Origin: an uncultured Erysipelotrichaceae bacterium | GTDB lineage: Bacteria > Bacillota_I > Bacilli_A > Erysipelotrichales > Coprobacillaceae | DNA length: 55,110 nucleotides | Assembly (NCBI GenBank): GCA_900538465.1 | Contig: UPXV01000015.1 | Span: forward strand, 1 to 55,110 | Direction: 5' to 3' | Position numbers and translations under genes: made by a program | Shown here: positions 25,018 to 33,654 of the stretch, piece after piece | Position numbering within the stretch: position 1 is the first letter of the stretch | How the letters are laid out: the number at the start of each line of letters is the position of its first letter | The notes under the pieces: generated by a model | Seen by the model: the letters and a program-made list of their open reading frames with translations, nothing else | Databases searched by the model: none | Told to the model about the DNA's origin: nothing

Positions 25018-25501
25018 AAGAAATGTATTCAATCTTTAAAATCTTAACCTCATAAGGTTCAGCAACTCCGACAGAAACAATTTCATTCACACCATGATCC
25101 AAAATTGCTTTTGCAAGTGGTGATTCATTTGAAATTTTTCCATTTAAAGGATCAGTTTCAAATGTCCCTACAATTGTAAAAGATTCTGGTTGTGCATCTT
25201 TTTCAGATAAATCTAAGATTGTTACAGTGGCACCAGGTTTGGCAACCGTATTATCCATTTGTGATTCATCAATGATTTGCACATGCAACAACATTTGATC
25301 AATTTCTTTGATTCTTGCTTCAATGTGTGCTTGTTTATCTCTGGCAGCATCATAATCAGCATTTTCAGACAAGTCACCTTGAGAACGTGCTAATTGTAAT
25401 TCTTCAATAACCTTAGGTCTTTCAACATTAATTAATTGTTCTTTTTCTTGTTTTAATTTTTCAACCCCACTTTGGGTTAATAAAACTGCATCATGATCCA
25501 T
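25016..25501 (-). CDS. greA: transcription elongation factor GreA
   Basis: 161 residues (family about 158). N-terminal coiled coil with the acidic tip segment ARSQGDLSENADYDAARDKQ (about 39-58), then the C-terminal FKBP-like domain with ISNESPLAKAILDHGVNEIV. Rescues backtracked RNA polymerase by stimulating transcript cleavage. Last gene of the conserved block, 54 bases after udk; an extended -10 (TGATATAGT, minus strand) in the gap may give it a promoter of its own. Confidence 0.97.
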   Translation of the reverse strand: MDHDAVLLTQSGVEKLKQEKEQLINVERPKVIEELQLARSQGDLSENADYDAARDKQAHIEARIKEIDQMLLHVQIIDESQMDNTVAKPGATVTILDLSEKDAQPESFTIVGTFETDPLNGKISNESPLAKAILDHGVNEIVSVGVAEPYEVKILKIEYIS

Positions 25502-25555
25502 TATTATTCACCTCGCGAACTCTACTATATCATAAAAATCTTAAAAATACTAGCA

Positions 25556-26179
25556 TTAATCAATGATACTTTTTATTTTTGTTATTAATAAATCAACAGC
25601 AACCTTATTACTTCCACCTCTAGGAATAATAATATGAGCATATTTTTTGGATGGTTCAATAAATTGTTCATGCATTGGTCTAACTGTATTTAAATATTGA
25701 TTACATACAGAATCTAAACTTCTTCCACGCTCTTCAATATCTCTTTTTAAACGTCGTATGAAACGAATATCACTATCAGTATCCACATAAACCAAAATAT
25801 CACAAAGATCTCTCACACGTGCTTCTGCCAAAACAAAGATTCCTTCTAAAATAATAACATCTCTTGCTTCAACTGTTTCTACAATTTGACTTCTGGTATG
25901 TAATGTATAATCATATGTTGGTTTTTGAATTGTTTCTTTGTTTTTTAATTTTTTTAAATCTTCAACCAACAAATCTGTATCAAATGCCAAAGGATGATCA
26001 TAATTGGTTTTCACTCTTTCTTCAAAAGGCAAATGACTTTGATCTTTATAATAATCATCTTGTTTAATAATTTTAACTTTATGATATCCTTTAAAATAAT
26101 CATACAATTGAATCGCAATCGATGTTTTCCCTGATGCACTTCCACCTGCAATTCCAATAATCACTGCTTGTTGATTCAT
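25556..26179 (-). CDS. udk: uridine kinase
   Basis: 207 residues. P-loop GGSASGKTS (about 11-19), uridine-site segments KQDDYYKDQSHLPFEERVKTNYDHP and IILEGIFVLAEARVRDL, all standard for Udk. Phosphorylates uridine and cytidine for pyrimidine salvage. Its ATG overlaps the trhP2 stop as ATGA, so it is coupled within the operon. Confidence 0.97.
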   Translation of the reverse strand: MNQQAVIIGIAGGSASGKTSIAIQLYDYFKGYHKVKIIKQDDYYKDQSHLPFEERVKTNYDHPLAFDTDLLVEDLKKLKNKETIQKPTYDYTLHTRSQIVETVEARDVIILEGIFVLAEARVRDLCDILVYVDTDSDIRFIRRLKRDIEERGRSLDSVCNQYLNTVRPMHEQFIEPSKKYAHIIIPRGGSNKVAVDLLITKIKSIID

Positions 26180-27423
26180 CGTATAACCTTCCTTCCCATA
26201 TCATTCTCACAAACCTCTTGATCAATTTCAACATATAAAACTTCCATAGGATGATTTGCAACTTCAATACTTTCTTTATCTTCATTATAAAGTTTTTTAA
26301 CTGTAAAGAAAAGATTAGGATGATGTGGTGAAAAAATTTCTATTTGATCCCCCACTTTAAAATAATTGCGTTGTTCAATTTTAGCCAAGTGTAAAGACGC
26401 ATCATAAGATAAAACACGCATAACAAATTCTTGAGTTGGATGTTCATCACGCATATTAAACAATTGTTCATCAACACCAGGATGCTCATAGAAGAAACCA
26501 TGACACAAGGCACGATTAGCTGCCTTTAATAATTCTTGGCGATAACTTTCATCTTGTTGAAAATGATCAGGATCTTCACAATAAGCATCAATTAACTTAC
26601 GATATGTAGAAACAACTGTCGCAATATAATGAAGTGATTTCATACGCCCTTCTATTTTAAACGAATCCACACCCAATTCAATCAATTCACCAATATGATC
26701 AATTAAAGACATATCCTTACTTGACATACTAAAAGGCATATCCTCTTCATGATTAACCAATTGACCATTTTCATACAAATCATAATACCAACGACAAGAC
26801 TGTGAACATCCTCCACGATTAGCATCACGACGACTCAAATAATTCGATAACATACATCTTCCAGAATAATGAATACACATCGCACCATGAATAAAGTATT
26901 CTACATCAACAGGGGCATAAGCCATAATTGTTTTCAAATCTTCATATGTCACTTCACGTCCTAAAACAACACGATCCATTCCCATACTTTTATAAAACTC
27001 AATCGCCTTAAGATTCAAAGTTGAAAGTTGTGTTGAAACATGAACTTCTAATTTCAAATGCATATCCTTAGCAATCTTCATAATATAAGGATCCGCTACA
27101 ATAATAGCTGTAACCCCAATATCATCTAATGATTGAAGATATTCTTGAATACCTTTAAGATTATCTTGATGCAAAATAATATTACATGTGACATGAATAT
27201 GAGCTCCATATTTTTTAGCAAACTCTACGCCTTCTTGAATATCCTCTAATGAAAAATTAGAAGCTTGTGAACGCAAAGAAAATTCTTTTCCACCAACAAA
27301 AACCGCATCAGCACCATACATAATGGCTGTTTTTAATTTTTCTAAGTTTCCAGCTGGCGCTAAAAGTTCTGGTTTTTTTATAATCTTTCTTTTTCCATTA
27401 ATGATTTGACTCACGTTTCTCAT
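26176..27423 (-). CDS. trhP2: U32 family protein, tRNA hydroxylation protein TrhP2 (YrrO)
   Basis: 415 residues. Peptidase-U32-type TIM barrel opening PELLAPAGNLEKLKTAIMYGADAVFVGGKEFSLRS, with the U32 signature EYFIHGAMCIHYSGRCMLSNYLSRRDANRGGCSQSCRW (about 165-205) whose cysteines bind an iron-sulfur cluster. In B. subtilis the YrrN/YrrO pair makes 5-hydroxyuridine at wobble position 34 of tRNA in a prephenate-dependent reaction. Overlaps trhP1 by 26 bases. A peptidase role is the older annotation and less likely. Confidence 0.9.
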   Translation of the reverse strand: MRNVSQIINGKRKIIKKPELLAPAGNLEKLKTAIMYGADAVFVGGKEFSLRSQASNFSLEDIQEGVEFAKKYGAHIHVTCNIILHQDNLKGIQEYLQSLDDIGVTAIIVADPYIMKIAKDMHLKLEVHVSTQLSTLNLKAIEFYKSMGMDRVVLGREVTYEDLKTIMAYAPVDVEYFIHGAMCIHYSGRCMLSNYLSRRDANRGGCSQSCRWYYDLYENGQLVNHEEDMPFSMSSKDMSLIDHIGELIELGVDSFKIEGRMKSLHYIATVVSTYRKLIDAYCEDPDHFQQDESYRQELLKAANRALCHGFFYEHPGVDEQLFNMRDEHPTQEFVMRVLSYDASLHLAKIEQRNYFKVGDQIEIFSPHHPNLFFTVKKLYNEDKESIEVANHPMEVLYVEIDQEVCENDMGRKVIR

Positions 27424-28330
27424 TATCCATCTTCCTCATATCTTCTAATTTATATACTGTTTGATCAAATAAAAACCCTCTTCCTAATGGTGTTTTTAAA
27501 CGATACATAAGATTCATATATTCTTTGACATCACGATCATATGTTTGATTTTCAAAACTCTTTAAAGCATCACTATATAGAGATGCAATCTCTATGGCTT
27601 CCTCATCATCCATCATCAATGTTTCTATATATAAATTATCAAATTCATGAATTTGATTCAATAAATCTAACATATATAAGCGCTCATTGGAAAAAATATG
27701 TGTTCCAAAATGATCTTCAAATATACGCAGTTCATATGTTGAATTCTTTGCTTTTAACATAAGACTCTTTTGATCTTGTAAATCAAATTCAAGATGAGAG
27801 GCTTGTTTATAATTTGATAATAATTCTCTTTTACTTGCTGCAATATATTCAACACCATGGACTTGAAGCATCAAAGGCATATCAACAAGATGATGAATTT
27901 CTAATTGTTCTTGAAGAGGAATGACACGTGATAAAAACGCACTATTAACACCTTGTTGTTGTAAGACCTGAAGTGTACAGGCATTGGTATTTAAGGTTTC
28001 TGGTGAATACATCATATCAAAATGATAACCATTTTCTTTAACAATTTGTAAAACGCCAAAATCTTGAAACAACAATCCATCTATATTGATTTGATAAAGT
28101 TGATTGAGATACACTTGTAAATCTGCAATCATATGTTGATCATATAAAGCATTCACAGCCACATAAAAATGAATATGAGGATATCTCTCTTTCATTTTTT
28201 TCATCTCTTCAATATCAAAAACACATGGGCAATGAAAAGAGTATTTTCCACCTAATACAAAGGTGTCAATACCCATATCTATATAATCATATAATCTTGT
28301 TTGATTGTTTAATGATAAGACTATTTTCAT
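27398..28330 (-). CDS. trhP1: U32 family protein, tRNA hydroxylation protein TrhP1 (YrrN)
   Basis: 310 residues from ATG 28330, chosen because AAAGGATC precedes it and the ATG overlaps the trmR stop as ATGA; a longer frame from 28357 exists. Contains the shorter U32-like barrel (MGIDTFVLGGKYSFHCPCVFDIEEM near the start, SPETLNTNACTLQVLQQQGV mid-protein) without the full C-terminal cysteine signature seen in trhP2. Works as the partner of TrhP2 in wobble-uridine hydroxylation. Confidence 0.85.
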   Translation of the reverse strand: MKIVLSLNNQTRLYDYIDMGIDTFVLGGKYSFHCPCVFDIEEMKKMKERYPHIHFYVAVNALYDQHMIADLQVYLNQLYQINIDGLLFQDFGVLQIVKENGYHFDMMYSPETLNTNACTLQVLQQQGVNSAFLSRVIPLQEQLEIHHLVDMPLMLQVHGVEYIAASKRELLSNYKQASHLEFDLQDQKSLMLKAKNSTYELRIFEDHFGTHIFSNERLYMLDLLNQIHEFDNLYIETLMMDDEEAIEIASLYSDALKSFENQTYDRDVKEYMNLMYRLKTPLGRGFLFDQTVYKLEDMRKMDNEKRESNH

Positions 28331-28935
28331 TTTTGATCCTTTCTTTGAATGACACAAATACCATCACCAACTTGATAATATTCTACGTCATAATCTTCAT
28401 GATTAAAAATCCAATCTTTAAATCTTTTTATTTTTTTGACCAATTGTTTAGTATTTCTATTTTTAATATGGTCAATATCAAAAATCATACCATGAAAATC
28501 TAAATTATCAACAATTATGATTCCTTTTTTTAAAACATAAGGAGCATATTTTTCAAAAAACTTTTGATATTGTGCCTTTGCTGCATCAATAAACAAACAA
28601 TCATAAGGTGCATGTTGTAACAAAAATTCATCAAATGTTAAAGCATCACCATGATGAATTGTGATGGATTCTTCAAGTTGTTCTTCTTGAATATGGGAAC
28701 ATGCTTCTTGATATCTTTCATCATTTAATTCAATCGTTTCTACATGTAATCCTTCAACATGAGAAACCATCATCATGGCAGAATATCCCACAGCCGAACC
28801 AATTTCTAAACAACTTTTGGCATGTATTTCATTTAACTGAGAAATTAAAAAGAGGATTCCCTCTTTTTGCATGACAGGAATATTTCTTTTCAATGCATCT
28901 TGTTCTAACTTTTCTAAATTTTCTATTCTAACCAT
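28327..28935 (-). CDS. trmR: tRNA 5-hydroxyuridine methyltransferase TrmR (YrrM)
   Basis: 202 residues. SAM-dependent O-methyltransferase of the catechol-OMT-like family: SAM motif CLEIGSAVGYSAMMM (about 41-55), acidic binding ELNDERYQEA, catalytic/metal segment YDCLFIDAAKAQYQKFFEKY and VDNLDFHG. In B. subtilis YrrM methylates the 5-hydroxyuridine made by YrrN/YrrO to 5-methoxyuridine, so three consecutive genes here cover the whole modification. Its start lies 13 bases inside mltG. Confidence 0.9.
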   Translation of the reverse strand: MVRIENLEKLEQDALKRNIPVMQKEGILFLISQLNEIHAKSCLEIGSAVGYSAMMMVSHVEGLHVETIELNDERYQEACSHIQEEQLEESITIHHGDALTFDEFLLQHAPYDCLFIDAAKAQYQKFFEKYAPYVLKKGIIIVDNLDFHGMIFDIDHIKNRNTKQLVKKIKRFKDWIFNHEDYDVEYYQVGDGICVIQRKDQK

Positions 28936-30002
28936 AACCCTGCATCCTTTGCTTTTTTCACTTCTTTTGTATGTTCTTCATATGTTTTAGTATAAAAAAC
29001 TTTTGCAAGTTTGGTATTTTGAGGATCTTTCATCGCAAAGAAATAAAGATAATTATGGTGAACATATTCAAGACATGCTTTCATTGTTGACTCTGGCACA
29101 GTACTGATTGGACCAACAGGTAAACCTGTATATTTATAAGTATTGTATTTAGAGTCAATTTGTAAATGTGCAGTAGACACATTCACTCCTGTTCTTTGCC
29201 ATGCATAGTTTACCGTAATATCACTTTGTAGTAACATTCCTTTATCAAGACGGTTTTTAAAGACCCCAGCTATCATTGGACGATCTGTTTCGTCAGTTCC
29301 TGATTCTCTTTCAACAACAGATGCGAATGATAAAAATTGATGAGGTGTCCACCCCATTTTTTTAATTTGTTCTTGATAAGGTGATAACTTTTTATCCATC
29401 ATATCCAAAGCCAGTTTTGTTACACTTTGAACAGTCGGTTTTTCATCTGTAATAAAATAAGTTTCTGGATATAAGTACCCTTCTAATGGATACATAATTT
29501 CTGCATTTAAAATACTTTCATCAATAAACCAATATTCTTTGATAAGAGATTTCAAATAGTCTTTTTTATTCCATTCCTTAATGACATCATCATCTGACAT
29601 CTCTAACAAATTTGCAAAAGATTTGGCCACTTCTGGAATCGTATTGCCTTCTTTAATTGTCAATTTTGATTTTAAAATATATTTAAAATCTGGATTTTCA
29701 ATAATCGAAAAGATTTCACTTAAAGACATATTTTTATTCAATATATATGTATTGGCTTGTAATTTATCATAATGATTTAATTTTAAAAATATTTTTCCAC
29801 ATAATTTATTTTTAACAAGACCGGTTTCATCTAATGTATCCAAAATTTGTGATGCCCCTGAGCCGGCTTCAATTTTTACAATCACTTCTTCACTTTTTGA
29901 AGAAACAGCTGAAGTTCCATTCACGTAGAAAAAAGCACTTCCTATAATAACAATTGCTAATATTGCTCCAATAATGATAAACATGGTTTTTTTATTTTTC
30001 AT
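28923..30002 (-). CDS. mltG: endolytic murein transglycosylase MltG (YrrL)
   Basis: 359 residues. Single N-terminal membrane anchor (about 6-26), LysM-like segment (about 38-110), then the YceG/MltG domain with ASVVERESGTDETDRPMIAGVFKNRL, where the catalytic glutamate lies, and GLPVGPISTVPESTMKACL near the end. Cuts nascent glycan strands at the outer membrane face and sets their length. First gene of mltG-trmR-trhP1-trhP2-udk-greA, with a consensus promoter directly upstream. Confidence 0.95.
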   Translation of the reverse strand: MKNKKTMFIIIGAILAIVIIGSAFFYVNGTSAVSSKSEEVIVKIEAGSGASQILDTLDETGLVKNKLCGKIFLKLNHYDKLQANTYILNKNMSLSEIFSIIENPDFKYILKSKLTIKEGNTIPEVAKSFANLLEMSDDDVIKEWNKKDYLKSLIKEYWFIDESILNAEIMYPLEGYLYPETYFITDEKPTVQSVTKLALDMMDKKLSPYQEQIKKMGWTPHQFLSFASVVERESGTDETDRPMIAGVFKNRLDKGMLLQSDITVNYAWQRTGVNVSTAHLQIDSKYNTYKYTGLPVGPISTVPESTMKACLEYVHHNYLYFFAMKDPQNTKLAKVFYTKTYEEHTKEVKKAKDAGLWLE

Positions 30003-30023
30003 AAAACATCCTCCATCTTTATT

Positions 30024-30052
30024 ATTATAAGTGATTTTACAAGAATTATCAA
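30024..30052 (-). promoter_or_regulatory. sigma-A promoter of the mltG operon
   Basis: Minus strand TTGATA (30047-30052), 17-base spacer, TATAAT (30024-30029), 22 bases before the mltG start. Confidence 0.8.
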
Positions 30053-30139
30053 TAATACCTCTTTTTTTTATAATTCATGACAATATTTCATGATTTTCTA
30101 AAAAAAATTGGTATAATGATTTTATAGGAGAAAATGATT

Positions 30140-31369
30140 ATGCTAAAAAAATACAACTTAAAAATATTATGTCTTATCTTTTGTTTGGTTTTATTATGTG
30201 CTTGTCAATCAAATGAATCTGATAAAAGCGTTTCTCAAAATTCAACACCTCAACAATCACAAGATGAACAAGAACCTCAAAATCAAGAAGAACCTCTTTC
30301 TCAAGCTCAACAAATTTTAAACGATATGAGTTTAAAAGAAAAAATCGGTCAATTATTTATAATTAGACCAGAATCATTAGATTCATCTTTAACACCAACT
30401 CAGGTTCATGATCCCCATAAATATGGAGTGACAAAAATCAATAAAAACATGCAAGAAACATTCAATCAATATCCTGCTGGTGGAATCATTATGTTTTCTA
30501 AAAACATTATAAAACCTTCTCAAATCACAACATTTACCAGTCAATTACAAAATGCTTCTCAAACACCACTGTTTATGGCTATAGATGAAGAAGGTGGTCT
30601 TGTTTCAAGAATTGCAACGAACTCTTCTTTTCAAGTAAAAACATATAAAAACATGACTGAAATCGGAAAAACAAAAAATCCTAAAAAAGCACAAGAAGTG
30701 GGAAAAACAATTGGAACATATTTAGATCAATATGGTTTTAATCTTGACTTTGCTCCTGATGCTGATATCAATACCAATCCCAAGAATCCAGTTATAGGAA
30801 CACGTTCTTTTGGAACGACACCAAAACTTGTTTCTCAAATGGTTAGTGGAGCCATTGAAGGTTTCCATAGTGTCGATATGATGACTTCAATTAAACATTT
30901 CCCCGGTCATGGTGATACACAGACCGATACACATTTAGGTTATGCAGGAACAAATAAAACTTGGGATGAATTATTAAAATGTGAATTAATTCCTTTTATT
31001 GATAATAAAGATAAAACAGATATGATTATGGTTTCCCATATTACTGTCAAAAATGTCACTGATGATCATCTTCCATCATCACTCTCGTATGAAATGATTA
31101 CCAAACGTTTGCGTCAAGAATTAGGATATGAAGGAATTGTTATTACTGATTCTTTAGCAATGGGAGCTGTTACAAATGATTACAGTTCTGACAAAGCGGC
31201 TTTGATGGCTTTTCAAGCTGGGGCTGATATCCTTCTTATGCCTGAAGATTATAAGGTTGCTTTTGATAGCATTTATGATGCTGTGCAAAATCAAAAAATC
31301 AGTGAAGACAGAATTAATGAAAGTGTTTTGAAAATTATTAATTTAAAATTAAAATATCACTTAATTTAA
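30140..31369 (+). CDS. GH3 family lipoprotein, beta-N-acetylhexosaminidase (NagZ-like)
   Basis: 409 residues. Lipoprotein signal with lipobox LLCAC (Cys about 22), a Gln/Ser/Pro-rich linker to about residue 60, then a GH3 domain: QLFII, AIDEEGGLVSRIA, NLDFAPDADINTNPKNPVIGTRSFG, the acid/base dyad loop IKHFPGHGDTQTDTHLGY, and the nucleophile Asp in VITDSLAMGAV. Surface-anchored enzyme removing N-acetylglucosamine from muropeptides or similar glycans. AGGAG at 30126-30130 suits ATG 30140 better than 30134. An extended -10 TGGTATAAT (30109-30117) precedes it. Inserted in the conserved yrr block on the opposite strand. Confidence 0.9.
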   Translation: MLKKYNLKILCLIFCLVLLCACQSNESDKSVSQNSTPQQSQDEQEPQNQEEPLSQAQQILNDMSLKEKIGQLFIIRPESLDSSLTPTQVHDPHKYGVTKINKNMQETFNQYPAGGIIMFSKNIIKPSQITTFTSQLQNASQTPLFMAIDEEGGLVSRIATNSSFQVKTYKNMTEIGKTKNPKKAQEVGKTIGTYLDQYGFNLDFAPDADINTNPKNPVIGTRSFGTTPKLVSQMVSGAIEGFHSVDMMTSIKHFPGHGDTQTDTHLGYAGTNKTWDELLKCELIPFIDNKDKTDMIMVSHITVKNVTDDHLPSSLSYEMITKRLRQELGYEGIVITDSLAMGAVTNDYSSDKAALMAFQAGADILLMPEDYKVAFDSIYDAVQNQKISEDRINESVLKIINLKLKYHLI

Positions 31370-31395
31370 AAAAGAGTTTCAATGAAACTCTTTTT
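31369..31395. terminator. bidirectional terminator
   Basis: AAAAAGAGTTTC (31369-31380) pairs perfectly with GAAACTCTTTTT (31384-31395) around AAT; serves the converging GH3 and lactonase-family genes, whose stops lie at its two edges. Confidence 0.92.
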
Positions 31396-32467
31396 ATAAT
31401 CCACGTCCTTCAATAACACAAACAGGTTCTCCAACCATATAACTAAAGTGTGTTTCAAATAAAACTCCTTTAGATTCATTTTTCTTTAATTCAAATGACT
31501 CTAATGTTCCTCCTATTTGTGAAGCAACCACTAACCAACGATCTAAAACAAGTGTCATTGCTACTGGTTTTTCATCTGTATCAAGATATTCAGTAAAGTT
31601 TAATTTTCCTTCAGTTGATACATCAAATACTGAAACTGAATCATGTCCACAGTTAGAAACAAATAAATATTCACCTGTTTCATTCATAACAATATCTCCA
31701 GCTGTATTTTCTTTATCATATTCATTCTTAGGATATGTATCAATTTCTTGAATTAATGTAAAATGACAATCTTGATATTCATAAACACTCACAGTACTTG
31801 AAAGTTCATTTAAAACATAAGCATATTTCCCATTAGGTGTGAAAACCATTTTCTTAGGTCCACTGCCTGGTTTTAATTGGAAACTATTCTCTTCATCACG
31901 CTCTAATTTTCCTTTTTCTACAACACGATAAAGAACAACTTCATCAGTTCCCATGTCACAGACAAATATTCTTTGATGATCTAGTGTTTCTTCAATATAA
32001 CATGGGTGAGCTTGAGCTTGTTTTTTTGGATCAAGTCCTTGTCCAACATGTTGAATTCTTTGTGTTACCTTTACAATTTTTTGTTTTAAAATAGGAATTG
32101 TTACAACTTCACTATTATAATAATCCACAGCATAAGCATAGCTACGATCTTCATTGACAAAACTTCCAACATATGTTTTTCCACCATCTGTTGCTTTACC
32201 AGCAAGTCCAAATTGAAGTTCCATAGATGCATATTGCCAAAGCCCACCATCAGTTTTACGTCCTGTATTATTTTTATAACATACATAAATAAAACGTTCA
32301 CGTTTATACATTGAAATTGGATTGGCTAAACTTTTATAAAATTTCTTTTTTAATATTTCACCATTTTCAATATCAAGATGGAAAACATAGATTCCTCTTG
32401 TTAAATCATTTCCATAACTTCCTACAAATATTGGTTTGACTTTTCTTTTTTTAAAAAACAATCCCAT
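31394..32467 (-). CDS. lactonase family protein (6-phosphogluconolactonase-like seven-bladed propeller)
   Basis: 357 residues. Repeated beta-propeller blades of the Pgl/YbhE type (PF10282): FVGSYGNDLTRGIYVFHLDIENGEI at the start, QAHPCYIEETLDHQRIFVCDMGTDEVVLYRV, PRKMVF-like GPKKMVFTPNGKYAYVLNELSSTVSVYEY and EYLFVSNCGHDSVSVFDV. May hydrolyse 6-phosphogluconolactone, but other lactones or a non-enzymatic role are possible; no glucose-6-phosphate dehydrogenase is nearby. Between yrzB and mltG, where B. subtilis has no such gene. Confidence 0.82.
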   Translation of the reverse strand: MGLFFKKRKVKPIFVGSYGNDLTRGIYVFHLDIENGEILKKKFYKSLANPISMYKRERFIYVCYKNNTGRKTDGGLWQYASMELQFGLAGKATDGGKTYVGSFVNEDRSYAYAVDYYNSEVVTIPILKQKIVKVTQRIQHVGQGLDPKKQAQAHPCYIEETLDHQRIFVCDMGTDEVVLYRVVEKGKLERDEENSFQLKPGSGPKKMVFTPNGKYAYVLNELSSTVSVYEYQDCHFTLIQEIDTYPKNEYDKENTAGDIVMNETGEYLFVSNCGHDSVSVFDVSTEGKLNFTEYLDTDEKPVAMTLVLDRWLVVASQIGGTLESFELKKNESKGVLFETHFSYMVGEPVCVIEGRGL

Positions 32468-32533
32468 TCACTTCTTCCTCCTCAGTCATAACTTAACTAT
32501 ATTATGTCACATCAATATGAATTGATTATAAAC

Positions 32534-32556
32534 AAAAAGGTAACAGATGTTACCCT
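32534..32556 (-). terminator. terminator of the yrzL-ruvX-yrzB unit
   Basis: GGTAAC (32539-32544) pairs with GTTACC (32549-32554) around AGAT, followed by TTTTT on the minus strand. The yrzB stop codon is in the stem. Confidence 0.75.
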
Positions 32557-32906
32557 TCTTTCTTTTGACAACAACATTCATGGTCATCATCTTGACAACA
32601 TTCATGACCTTCATCATCATTTTGACAACATCCTTGATGATCACATTCGTCTTCTTCCTCTTCTTCATCTTGAGAAATAAAACTATTAAAGACTTCTTCA
32701 ATCATTTCCCATTCTTCTGGTGTTTCTACTGGATATAAATTTCCTTCATCATCATAGATAGAAGAATAAACTTGTGGTTCTTCAATTGTTGCATCATAAT
32801 ATAACACATATTTTTTACCAGTATCTTCACTATCAAATGTGAATAACACTTCAAATTCTAATTCATTTCCGTCATCATCAATGACTTGTATTTTGTTTAC
32901 GTCCAT
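32550..32906 (-). CDS. yrzB: YrzB-like DUF1292 protein with Cys/His-rich tail
   Basis: 118 residues. The first 80 or so are the acidic DUF1292 domain (QVIDDDGNELEFEVLFTFDSEDTGKKYVLYY), found next to yrzL and ruvX in Firmicutes. A run of acidic residues then leads to a tail (about 87-118) with eight cysteines in clusters C, CC, CC, CCC and three histidines in DHxxC or GHxCC arrangements. Such a tail is not part of the usual family and looks metal-binding. Cytoplasmic, function unknown. Starts 2 bases after the ruvX stop. Confidence 0.85.
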   Translation of the reverse strand: MDVNKIQVIDDDGNELEFEVLFTFDSEDTGKKYVLYYDATIEEPQVYSSIYDDEGNLYPVETPEEWEMIEEVFNSFISQDEEEEEDECDHQGCCQNDDEGHECCQDDDHECCCQKKEG

Positions 32907-32908
32907 TT

Positions 32909-33331
32909 TTATCTCCTTTGTTGATCTAAATAACCTTGTAGTATTTGTACGGCAGCCATTTTATCAATAACTTCTTTTCTTTTTTTTCTAGAAACATCTG
33001 CGAAAATCAATTGATTTTCAGCAAATACGGTTGTTAATCTCTCATCAACAAGAATCACTTTGACATCCATCATTTTCTCAAGTCTTTCTTTAAAATCAAT
33101 AGAGATTTGTGCTCTTTCGCCCAAATCTCCATTCATATGTTTTGGAAGACCTAATACAATTGTATGGATTTGATTTTCTTGAACAAGTTGCTTAACATGA
33201 TATGCAGCACTTTTATAGTGGTTTTCTTTAAAATGATACGTTTCCACTCCATGAGCAATCATTCCTAAAGTATCACTCATTGCAATTCCACACGTTCTTG
33301 ATCCTAAGTCTAATCCTAATATTTTTTCCAT
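32909..33331 (-). CDS. ruvX: Holliday junction resolvase RuvX (YqgF family)
   Basis: 140 residues. RNase H-like fold with ILGLDLGSRTCGIAMSD at the N-terminus, VLGLPKHMNGDLGERAQ, and VDERLTTVFAENQL; the catalytic acidic residues are Asp7, Glu in VDERLT and the late Asp of VIDKMAA. Implicated in 16S rRNA 5' processing and DNA junction resolution. Its start overlaps the yrzL stop by one base. Confidence 0.95.
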   Translation of the reverse strand: MEKILGLDLGSRTCGIAMSDTLGMIAHGVETYHFKENHYKSAAYHVKQLVQENQIHTIVLGLPKHMNGDLGERAQISIDFKERLEKMMDVKVILVDERLTTVFAENQLIFADVSRKKRKEVIDKMAAVQILQGYLDQQRR

Positions 33332-33588
33332 TACTTAGACTCCAAATAGAATTTAACAAGTTCTTCAATAATTTCATCACGATCAATTTGTTGAATAATT
33401 GAACGTGCCCCCTTATGGCTTGAAATGTATGCTGGATCATTTGAAATTAAATAACCAGCAATTTGATGAACTGCATTATATCCTCTTTCATCCAAAGCTT
33501 GAGAAACTGTCATTAAATTAGAATGAATCACTTCTCGTTTAATTTCTTCTGAATTGAATAGACGTGTTTGAGTAAAATCTTTTGCCAT
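33331..33588 (-). CDS. ireB: IreB family regulatory phosphoprotein (YrzL)
   Basis: 85 residues, the standard length for DUF965/IreB. Sequence FNSEEIKREVIHSNLMTVSQALDERGYNAVHQIAGYLISNDPAYISSHKGAR is typical, with N-terminal threonines that are PASTA-kinase targets in Enterococcus. Helical, cytoplasmic. Starts a three-gene unit with ruvX and yrzB, with its own promoter after alaS. Confidence 0.93.
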   Translation of the reverse strand: MAKDFTQTRLFNSEEIKREVIHSNLMTVSQALDERGYNAVHQIAGYLISNDPAYISSHKGARSIIQQIDRDEIIEELVKFYLESK

Positions 33589-33605
33589 CGCACATACCTC
33601 CTGTC

Positions 33606-33635
33606 TATATAATCCATATTACACCATATTGTTAA
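33606..33635 (-). promoter_or_regulatory. promoter of yrzL-ruvX-yrzB
   Basis: Minus strand TTAACA (33630-33635), 18-base spacer, TATATA (33606-33611), just before the AGGAGG ribosome site. No terminator is visible after alaS, so read-through also contributes. Confidence 0.5.
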
Positions 33636-33654
33636 AAAATGCTAGTAAAAGTGC

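Noticed and set aside
32507..32738. Open frames on both strands opposite or overlapping yrzB
   Set aside because: They are low-complexity shadows of the Glu/Asp/Cys-rich yrzB codons and lack ribosome sites.
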